NCBI GenBank assembly: GCA_029935275.1
Contig: JAOZKQ010000054.1
Coordinates: 1-10,597 of the forward strand
DNA length: 10,597 nucleotides
Source of the DNA: Bacteroidales bacterium
GTDB lineage: Bacteria; Bacteroidota; Bacteroidia; Bacteroidales; VadinHA17
Direction of reading: 5' to 3'
Shown: piece after piece, positions 1 to 5,434 of the stretch
How positions within the stretch are numbered: position 1 is the first letter of the stretch
Layout: every line of letters begins with the position of its first letter
Translations under genes and position numbers: made by a program
Notes under the pieces: model-generated
The model's input: only the letters and a program-made list of their open reading frames with translations
What the model was told of the DNA's origin: nothing
The model's database searches: none

Positions 1-494
1 GCAGAAAAGGCACGAAAGCCGGTATGATATTCAGATAATTTCTGATTCATCATAACATTCTGGAACAGTGTAAGCAAACGGTTGGCAACATATTTATATC
101 CGGGCATTCCTCCTTTAATGGCCCCCTTCCCCAGGATCCTTGAGCCAATTACTACCTCATAAACCCCATTGGATATAAGATAACACATTGAATGAATGAG
201 CTTTGGGGTATATTGATAGTCTGGATGAAGCATAACAACTATGTCTGCTCCAATTTCCAGGGCTTTATTATAGCAGGATTTTTGATTTCCTCCATAGCCC
301 TTATTCTCCTCATGCAGGATGATGTGTTGGATCCCAAGTTCTTTGCCTACTTTGAGGGTTTTATCACTACTCTGGTCATCCACGAGAATCACTTCATCTA
401 CAATGTCGAAAGGTATTTCCCTGTAAGTCTTTTCCAGGGTACGCTCAGCATTATAAGCAGGGAGTACTACTACAATTTTTTTGTTGTCAATCAT
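1..494 (-). CDS. GT2 family glycosyltransferase, polyprenyl-phosphate sugar synthase-like (partial, C-terminus beyond window)
   Basis: I translated this from the reverse strand; it runs off the left edge after 164 residues. The N-terminal half of a GT-A fold is clear: LPAYNAERTL at residues 11-20, the nucleotide-sugar binding DD at 39-40, ENKGYGGN at 63-70, HPDYQY at 90-95 (D92 in the metal-binding DxD position), GSR at 117-119, and YHTGFRAFS near the cut end. This pattern belongs to the DPM1/DPG-synthase-like branch of GT2, which moves a sugar from an NDP-sugar to a polyprenyl phosphate at the cytoplasmic membrane face. Which sugar and lipid are used cannot be read. The ATG at 494 lies 6 bp after the stop of the upstream GT-C gene, so the two are surely co-transcribed. 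A GAGG lies 11 nt before the ATG, inside the end of the upstream gene. Any C-terminal membrane segments would lie outside the window. Confidence 0.93.
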   Translation of the reverse strand, partial: MIDNKKIVVVLPAYNAERTLEKTYREIPFDIVDEVILVDDQSSDKTLKVGKELGIQHIILHEENKGYGGNQKSCYNKALEIGADIVVMLHPDYQYTPKLIHSMCYLISNGVYEVVIGSRILGKGAIKGGMPGYKYVANRLLTLFQNVMMNQKLSEYHTGFRAFS

Positions 495-500
495 TCTGTG

Positions 501-2162
501 CTATTCCTCTGGTTCAATATTTATTTCTCGTACAAAGAAAACAAATCCATTTTTTTCATACAAGCGTACGAAATTATTATATTTTTCCATGAACTGAGCC
601 TCTCTGATGTTTTTTGTTGCAATATATACAGGTTTGTCAATATTTCCGGTTAATAACCATTCCAGGTTAGAAGAATTTGAGTTTTCAGGAAGGGGCTTCT
701 TGAAATAGAAATATTGTGCATAGCTTTTGTATCCCCAGGTATGGACATAGCAATCTTCCCCGGCAATTTTCTGATAAAATTCGATTGCAGCATTTTGTGA
801 ATATTGTTCAATTTTAGGAACAATAAAGGTCATTGTAAGGTTGACAAAAAGCAGACTGCTTATGAAAATTCCAATAATCTGATAGAGTTTATTTTTAAAA
901 AACCATAAAGAAACACTAATCCCAAGGATAAGCAGGAGACCAATTAAAAATTCCCAACCCGACCAATAAACTTCTGCTTGCAGGTTGGCAACAGCAAAAG
1001 CATCCTTAATATAATTTTTTGCAATAATCTGATCCTTATATTTTATGAAAAATTGCAGGGACATAAGCAGTAAGCCAATAATTCCTGTCATAAACAGAAT
1101 CAAAGCTTTCATCCAGCCGGTAAAGCGAAGTTCGTTACGTATAATTTTGTAAATAACATAAGTGGCCAGATATGTAAGTGGGAAATAGCACATGGAAGAG
1201 TAGTGGACAATCTTCGTGTTAACTATAGTAAAAAGGATTAATACTACCCAAAAAGTAATCATCATCCAGTTCCTGAATGATTTTTGATTATCTGTATCAT
1301 CTTTGAATTTTCGGAAAGACCGGATAGCAAATATGGAAGCAGGAAAAACCCCAATAAATAAAATAACAAAATGATACAAAAGAAAACCACCATGTCCGGC
1401 ATCTTCCTGAGTGAAAAGACGGATCTGATATTGGATGAAATCATTAATAATATATCCATGACCCTTGATAGCCAGTAAAATAAACCAGAAGCCCCCAATA
1501 AAGCTAAGGACTAGCAAATAGCTTATAATAAAACGGAGCTTAAGAATTACCAGCCATTTATTATATAAAAGAACCCAAATAAATGTGATTAGTCCAAAGA
1601 TGAGCAGAGCTACAGGCCCTTTTGTTAAGATAGCTAAACCAATAAATCCGGCTGATAAAATAATCTTCCAGGTATTTTTATTGTTGTTTTTAGCCAGGGC
1701 ATACAGGTACATGTAATAGATTCCCAGAAAAATGAAAAGATTAAACCAGGGGTCAATGATTCCTGATTTAAAATATAAATTAGGTAGGAGGGAGCCCATA
1801 TAAACCAGTACCCATAAAATTCCAAATTTTTCGTTGAATAGCTTTTTCCCAATAAAGTACAGAACCAGTAAAGTAATAATTCCTCCAATGGCATTTGGAA
1901 AGCGGGCAGCAAATTCTGTTACCCCGAATATCTTCATGGATAGTACCTGCATCCAGATAAAAAGGGGTGGCTTTTCCCAAAACGGAATAAAATTGATTTG
2001 AACATTTAAATAATCACCGGAAACGATCATTTCCCGTGCAGATTCTGCAAAGTTTATTTCATCCCAGTCAAAGAGATGTACTGAGCCCAGAAAAGGTATG
2101 AAAAATAATATTCCGGCCAGGATTATAAGGAAAGGATAAAGCAGATTATTTTTAGGAAGCAT
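501..2162 (-). CDS. GT-C membrane glycosyltransferase, PMT/ArnT-like (GT39/GT83)
   Basis: The product has 553 residues, the usual length for bacterial ArnT/PMT_2 proteins. It is a polytopic membrane protein, with hydrophobic segments from residue 7 onward through about residue 440 and a soluble C-terminal part after the last one. The first periplasmic loop carries the family signature: FDWDE at 31-35, followed by AESAREM at 39-45, and FWEKPP at 61-66. The acidic residues D34/E35 and E63 match the catalytic or metal-binding acids of ArnT and protein mannosyltransferases. Such enzymes take a sugar from a polyprenyl-phosphate donor and place it on lipid A, a protein or a glycan at the outer face of the inner membrane. 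The acceptor is not shown by the sequence; orthology to ArnT should not be assumed. It starts 4 bp after the PAP2 stop and ends 6 bp before the GT2 gene, whose product is the natural donor synthase. No Shine-Dalgarno sequence is seen. Confidence 0.9.
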   Translation of the reverse strand: MLPKNNLLYPFLIILAGILFFIPFLGSVHLFDWDEINFAESAREMIVSGDYLNVQINFIPFWEKPPLFIWMQVLSMKIFGVTEFAARFPNAIGGIITLLVLYFIGKKLFNEKFGILWVLVYMGSLLPNLYFKSGIIDPWFNLFIFLGIYYMYLYALAKNNNKNTWKIILSAGFIGLAILTKGPVALLIFGLITFIWVLLYNKWLVILKLRFIISYLLVLSFIGGFWFILLAIKGHGYIINDFIQYQIRLFTQEDAGHGGFLLYHFVILFIGVFPASIFAIRSFRKFKDDTDNQKSFRNWMMITFWVVLILFTIVNTKIVHYSSMCYFPLTYLATYVIYKIIRNELRFTGWMKALILFMTGIIGLLLMSLQFFIKYKDQIIAKNYIKDAFAVANLQAEVYWSGWEFLIGLLLILGISVSLWFFKNKLYQIIGIFISSLLFVNLTMTFIVPKIEQYSQNAAIEFYQKIAGEDCYVHTWGYKSYAQYFYFKKPLPENSNSSNLEWLLTGNIDKPVYIATKNIREAQFMEKYNNFVRLYEKNGFVFFVREINIEPEE

Positions 2163-2166
2163 GAAT

Positions 2167-2811
2167 CTATAGTTTAGATTTTACTAAAGAACCTTCATAT
2201 TTCCCAGGAAGCTTTTTTTCAAAATAATAAAAAACCAAAAAACTCAGGAGCAAGCCAATTGCTGAACCCAATAAAATATCTTCCATAAAATGCTGTGAAA
2301 GATACACTCTTGAGAAAGCAGTTAATATTGCAAAAAAAGCAGTAAAGAATTTCCAAATTGGTTTGTCTGACACAAGGGATAGAAAAAAGAAAATGCTAAA
2401 AGCAGTTGCTGAATGTCCTGAAGGAAAGCTATGCATAGAATGAACCTGTACACCAGGGATAAAGTACAGGTCATAAATACCATCAAAATAGGCTTTTGGC
2501 CTGAATGAGCCGGAGAATACAATGTTTTTTAAAAGCTGAACAACTATTGTAATAAGTAAATTACTTATTGCCAATATTAAAGCTAAACGGTAAGAGATAA
2601 AAAGGAGAAAAACAAAAAGAACGAGGATCATCCATCCGCTACCCAGGTAAGTAATATTTTTAAAGAAGGTATCCAGAAATGGTGTATGATGTTTATTAAT
2701 TCCGATATGTGAAGTATCTTTGTTATACAGCAATAGCAGAATAATTACTCCAATAAAAAAGAGAAGCGAAACAGCCAGAAATATTTTATTTTTACCTAAT
2801 GAGTAATGCAT
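2167..2811 (-). CDS. PAP2-family membrane lipid phosphatase
   Basis: This 214-residue protein has about six membrane segments and the three phosphatase motifs of the PAP2/acid phosphatase superfamily. Motif 1 is K95...R104-P105, with eight residues between K and RP instead of the textbook six. Motif 2 is PSGH at 130-133. Motif 3 is SRVYLSQHFMED at 167-178, with H174 the expected nucleophile and D178 its partner. Relatives dephosphorylate undecaprenyl pyrophosphate, phosphatidylglycerophosphate or lipid A, with the active site on the periplasmic side. As first gene of an operon with two sugar transferases, a role on a polyprenyl carrier or a lipid-linked phosphate is the best guess, but the substrate is inferred. 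The gene begins 218 bp from the divergent DUF4136 gene, and that spacer holds candidate promoter elements for it. BcrC/UppP-like or LpxE-like functions are both possible. Confidence 0.9.
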   Translation of the reverse strand: MHYSLGKNKIFLAVSLLFFIGVIILLLLYNKDTSHIGINKHHTPFLDTFFKNITYLGSGWMILVLFVFLLFISYRLALILAISNLLITIVVQLLKNIVFSGSFRPKAYFDGIYDLYFIPGVQVHSMHSFPSGHSATAFSIFFFLSLVSDKPIWKFFTAFFAILTAFSRVYLSQHFMEDILLGSAIGLLLSFLVFYYFEKKLPGKYEGSLVKSKL

Positions 2812-2834
2812 TTAAAATGGATTGTAAGAATAGA

Positions 2835-2868
2835 CAAAGCTAAAATATGATTTGGCAAAGATATACAA
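2835..2868 (-). promoter_or_regulatory. Candidate Bacteroidota promoter for the PAP2-GT operon
   Basis: On the minus strand the sequence TAGCTTTG (2835-2842) matches the Bacteroidota -7 consensus TAnnTTTG exactly, 23 to 31 bp before the PAP2 ATG. A TTG (2866-2868) lies 23 bp upstream of it, at the edge of the spacing known for -33 elements in Flavobacterium. A second exact match, TATCTTTG, lies at 2856-2863 without an obvious -33 partner. Transcription would then start about 20 nt before the ATG, or slightly farther if the second element is used. This is a pattern match only. Confidence 0.4.
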
Positions 2869-2976
2869 TTGAATTTTTATATTTAGTAAAAACAAAAATG
2901 TAAACATTAATTGCCGGGATTATAGAATTTATGCACTTTTATTACTTCAATATTTATTTAGAATAAAAATGATTTG

Positions 2977-2984
2977 TATATTTA
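2977..2984 (+). promoter_or_regulatory. Weak candidate -7 element for the DUF4136 gene
   Basis: TATATTTA matches seven of eight positions of TAnnTTTG and lies 46 bp before the chosen ATG. No TTTG is seen at the -33 distance; only TTTA is present there. The spacer from 2812 to 3029 is very AT-rich, so a chance match is quite possible. Confidence 0.25.
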
Positions 2985-3029
2985 CAAAAAAAATAAAATG
3001 TATTAATTTAATTTAAATTGAAGTTTATT

Positions 3030-3626
3030 ATGGGAAATAAAATTTTCAAAGCTTTTGGAATAATGGGTTTAGTTCTGTTTTTCAGTGCTTGTTCAGGAGT
3101 AAAGGTTACCACTGATTTTGATAAGAATGTGGATTTTACAAAGTATAAAACCTTTGAATATTATGGTTGGGAAAAGGATAGTGATGAAATACTCAATCGT
3201 TTTGATAAGGAAAGGATTGAAAATGCATTTGGAAAAGAATTTCGCAAACGTGGTTTAAAATATGTTGAAAATGGTGGAGACCTGATCGTTACATTGTATA
3301 TAGTAACCAAGCAAAAGCAACAAACAAGTGCAACTACTACAGGAATGGGTGGTATGGGTGGTATGGGTTATGGCTATGGTGGCTATTATGGTTACGGTCC
3401 GTCTTATGGCTGGGGCGGTGGTTATTCACATACCACTGTTAATACTTATGATTATATGGTTGGTACCTTAATAATTGATGTATATGATGCCACTGATAAA
3501 AAACTTGTTTGGGAAAGTATTGGTGAGGGTACTGTTGAAGAGGATCCTAAGAGAAGGGATGAATCAACAGTTATAACTGTTGAGAAAATTATGAAACCTT
3601 ATCCTATTAAACCTACAAAGAAATAG
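3030..3626 (+). CDS. DUF4136 family lipoprotein
   Basis: I chose the ATG at 3030 (198 residues). An in-frame TTG four codons earlier only adds MKFI and is less likely. The product has a lipoprotein signal, with a hydrophobic stretch ending in FFSAC so that C21 would be lipidated. The mature part follows the DUF4136 pattern: VTTDFDKNVDFTKYKTFEY near the N-terminus, a middle stretch giving DLIVTLYIV, and a late half with GTLIIDVYDA and KLVWES-GEGTVEEDP. Proteins of this family are envelope lipoproteins of unknown function, common in Bacteroidota and Proteobacteria. Residues 105-132 form a Gly/Met/Tyr-rich insert (nt 3342-3425) between the two halves. The gene stands alone: it is divergent from the PAP2 operon and is closed by a strong terminator. 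No Shine-Dalgarno sequence is seen; the leader is almost pure A/T. Confidence 0.9.
   Translation: MGNKIFKAFGIMGLVLFFSACSGVKVTTDFDKNVDFTKYKTFEYYGWEKDSDEILNRFDKERIENAFGKEFRKRGLKYVENGGDLIVTLYIVTKQKQQTSATTTGMGGMGGMGYGYGGYYGYGPSYGWGGGYSHTTVNTYDYMVGTLIIDVYDATDKKLVWESIGEGTVEEDPKRRDESTVITVEKIMKPYPIKPTKK
3342..3425 (+). repeat. Gly/Met/Tyr-rich coding repeat inside the DUF4136 gene
   Basis: Twenty-eight codons encode a low-complexity run: three GMG units (GGT ATG GGT type, near-identical at DNA level), then Gly-Tyr alternation with one Pro, one Ser and one Trp. It falls between the two recognisable parts of the DUF4136 domain and so is likely a surface loop. Tandem codon units of this kind may vary in length between strains. 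Confidence 0.75.
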
Positions 3627-3650
3627 GGAAAGAGTTGTATCTGATATTTG

Positions 3651-3695
3651 AAAAGGATCATGTACCTGTGTCAGGTAGTAATGATCCTTTTTTTT
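3651..3695 (+). terminator. Rho-independent terminator after the DUF4136 gene
   Basis: This is a long two-stage hairpin. The outer arms AAAAGGATCAT (3651-3661) and ATGATCCTTTT (3681-3691) are perfectly complementary over 11 bp. Inside, TACCTG (3663-3668) pairs with CAGGTA (3672-3677) around a TGT loop. A T-run continues to 3695. It starts 25 nt after the stop codon. The A-run before the left arm is short, so it should work best for the plus strand. Confidence 0.88.
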
Positions 3696-3770
3696 AGTAT
3701 GATTTTTTCTTTTCTGGTTTTAGAAACATTGCCGTTAAAACAAATAAACTTTTAAATAATTGGGTTACAG

Positions 3771-4748
3771 ATGAATAAATCAATTTATGTTATCTTCGTA
3801 ATATTTTCTTTACTTTTTATTACCTGCTCATCTGAAAATGAGGTAGAAACAGTGAGAATTGGTGTCTGTTCAGATGTGCACCTTCCCACTATGCATGATG
3901 CCGAAAAAAGGATAACTTCTTTTATTGACAGCATGAAAATTGCAAAACCTGATTTCATCATTGAACTTGGTGACTTTGGAATTCCCACTGAAGAATATGC
4001 ACCTTATTTTTCTATATGGAATTCTTTTCCCGGTCCTAAATACCATGTAATAGGAAATCATGAAATGGATGGGGGAACATCATTAGAAGAAGCATTGGCT
4101 TACAGAAAAATGAAGAGTTCATACTATTCATTTTTACAAAATGGCTTTAAGTTTATTGTGCTTGATGGCAATGATAAAGAGTTTGCTGAACAAAAAGGCT
4201 ATAAATCTTATATAGGAAATGAACAATTGGATTGGCTACGCAAAGAATTAGAGGCTGCTGCTATACCGATTGTTATATTTTCACATCAGGGTATCGGGAC
4301 AGATCCTGAAATTCCCGGAGAACGCTATTCAATAGGGAACTCTGAAGATGTAAGAAAGATTTTTAACGATCATAATAAAGTCAATAAAAGTAGCAGGGTT
4401 ATTTGCTGCTTTAATGGTCATACACATAATGACTATGCTGAAGAGATAAATGACATTTGGTATATTACAATTAACTCCATGTCCTACAAATGGCTTGGAG
4501 AAGAGTATGAGCATATAAGATACAGTGAGGAAGTTGATAAAGAATACAAGTGGATTAAATTTACAGCACCATACAAGGAGCCTCTATATACAATAGTGGA
4601 AATTTCTACAAAAGGCTACATAAAAATGTCGGGTAAAAAATCTGAGTATGTAGGTCCTTCTCCATGGGAGTTAGGATATCCTGAACATCTTAGAAAATAT
4701 GTTAAGCCTCAAATAACCGAACGCTTAATGAAATTTCCCACGGAATAG
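3771..4748 (+). CDS. Calcineurin-like metallophosphoesterase, predicted lipoprotein
   Basis: The 325-residue product begins with a lipoprotein signal (hydrophobic residues 5-17, then ITC with C19 as the acylation site, followed by SSENE). All metallophosphoesterase metal-site motifs are present in order: SDVH (D35, H37), LGD (D68), GNHE (N96, H97), FSH (H172) and NGHTH (H217, H219). It is therefore expected to bind two metal ions and hydrolyse a phosphomonoester or phosphodiester outside the cytoplasm. The substrate cannot be deduced. After residue 230 the sequence is rich in Tyr, Trp and charged residues, ending in a PSPWELGYPEHL segment, and I recognise no separate domain there. The start ATG lies 75 bp after the preceding terminator, so the gene is its own unit. 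No terminator hairpin with a T-run is seen directly after it; the inverted-repeat element at 4774-4914 follows instead. Confidence 0.9.
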   Translation: MNKSIYVIFVIFSLLFITCSSENEVETVRIGVCSDVHLPTMHDAEKRITSFIDSMKIAKPDFIIELGDFGIPTEEYAPYFSIWNSFPGPKYHVIGNHEMDGGTSLEEALAYRKMKSSYYSFLQNGFKFIVLDGNDKEFAEQKGYKSYIGNEQLDWLRKELEAAAIPIVIFSHQGIGTDPEIPGERYSIGNSEDVRKIFNDHNKVNKSSRVICCFNGHTHNDYAEEINDIWYITINSMSYKWLGEEYEHIRYSEEVDKEYKWIKFTAPYKEPLYTIVEISTKGYIKMSGKKSEYVGPSPWELGYPEHLRKYVKPQITERLMKFPTE

Positions 4749-4773
4749 CATATTTCAATGTATCCCTTATTTA

Positions 4774-4914
4774 GTGTGTGTCCATAAAGTCGGGAGTTTG
4801 AACTAGAAAGTTCAAATTCAAGACGTGTGATAAATCTAAACCGCAGAATACTAGTGTATTTGAGGATTTAGATTTTGAGCAACAACGCAGAAGTTGGATT
4901 TTATAGACAAACTC
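4774..4914. mobile_element. Putative MITE-like non-coding element with terminal inverted repeats
   Basis: The ends are imperfect inverted repeats: GTGTGTGTCCATAAA (4774-4788) against TTTATAGACAAACTC (4900-4914), matching at 12 of 15 positions. The element is flanked by TATTTAG on both sides (4768-4774 and 4915-4921), compatible with a 6-7 bp target duplication, though AT-rich sequence makes chance repeats likelier. Inside are three more palindromes: GAGTTTGAAC/GTTCAAATTC (4794-4803/4810-4819, one mismatch), AAATCTAAA/TTTAGATTT (4832-4840/4867-4875), and AATAC/GTATT (4847-4851/4856-4860) nested within the second. No ORF of note is present. It could be a remnant of insertion-sequence ends, a MITE, or a structured intergenic repeat. 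The exact borders are uncertain by one or two bases. Confidence 0.5.
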
Positions 4915-4965
4915 TATTTAGAATCAATTTTTTCATAGTATAAGATATAAATATCTGAAAATACA

Positions 4966-4973
4966 TATATTTG
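4966..4973 (+). promoter_or_regulatory. Candidate -7 element for the cysteine-rich protein gene
   Basis: TATATTTG matches the Bacteroidota -7 consensus TAnnTTTG at every position and lies 41 bp before the ATG at 5015, giving a leader of about 35 nt. No clear TTTG is seen at the -33 distance. The predicted leader is almost entirely A/T, as is common for genes translated without a Shine-Dalgarno sequence in this phylum. Confidence 0.42.
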
Positions 4974-5014
4974 ACGATCTTTTTAATTTAATTAAATTTT
5001 AAAAATCAAAATTT

Positions 5015-5299
5015 ATGAAAAAATTATTTGTATTTATTGGATTGATGTTTCTTATGGGTGCTTACATAGCACCAGTGAATGCATCTCCAGATGTGAATGT
5101 TATTGTTGTTATTGATGACGATAAATGTGAAAAATGTGGTAAAGATAATTGTGATGGAAAATGTGAAGTAACTGCAAAGAGTAAGGTGCCAGCTACTGAA
5201 AAGAATGCCGTGAAATGCGATCCTACCTGTAAAAAGGCTTGTTGTACAGAGAAAAAATCAGCAGAATGTGATGATAAGAAAAAAGGAGATAAGAAGTAA
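5015..5299 (+). CDS. Small cysteine-rich exported protein of unknown function
   Basis: The 94-residue protein starts with a clear Sec signal peptide: MKK, a hydrophobic core to about residue 19, and a likely cleavage after VNA at residue 23. The mature part of about 71 residues holds nine cysteines in two groups. The first is C38-x2-C41-x4-C46-x3-C50, within a Lys/Asp-rich stretch. The second is C68-x3-C72-x3-C76-C77, followed by C85. The tail is highly charged, Lys/Asp-rich. I do not recognise the family. Paired CxxC and CxxxC spacing suggests metal binding (zinc, copper or similar) or disulfide bonding after export; this is inference. The gene is monocistronic, with a possible -7 element upstream and a strong terminator 20 nt after the stop. 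Coding is supported by the signal peptide, the stop-terminator spacing and Lys/Asp-biased codon use. Confidence 0.8.
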   Translation: MKKLFVFIGLMFLMGAYIAPVNASPDVNVIVVIDDDKCEKCGKDNCDGKCEVTAKSKVPATEKNAVKCDPTCKKACCTEKKSAECDDKKKGDKK

Positions 5300-5319
5300 T
5301 TGCGAATAACATTCGAATC

Positions 5320-5349
5320 AAAAAAGGAGCCACTGGCTCCTTTTTTTTT
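5320..5349. terminator. Bidirectional Rho-independent terminator
   Basis: The hairpin GGAGCC (5326-5331), loop ACT, GGCTCC (5335-5340) is flanked by six A on the left and nine T on the right, so a U-run follows the stem on either strand. It closes the cysteine-rich protein gene on the plus strand and lies about 85 nt beyond the dipeptidyl peptidase stop on the minus strand, thus serving both convergent units. Confidence 0.9.
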
Positions 5350-5434
5350 ATTTTTTACTTTCCTTCACAAAAGGGGGATGGGCTTATAATCCCAAATATA
5401 ATTCTCAACAATATCTTAAAACAATACTACTGTT

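Noticed and set aside
192..653. Plus-strand open frame of 153 codons across the GT2 and GT-C gene ends
   Set aside because: It lies antisense to two well-supported glycosyltransferase genes, spans their junction, and has no recognisable domain or upstream signal.
3018..3029. TTG start four codons before the DUF4136 ATG
   Set aside because: The ATG at 3030 gives a complete lipoprotein signal; the added MKFI brings nothing, and TTG starts are rarer.
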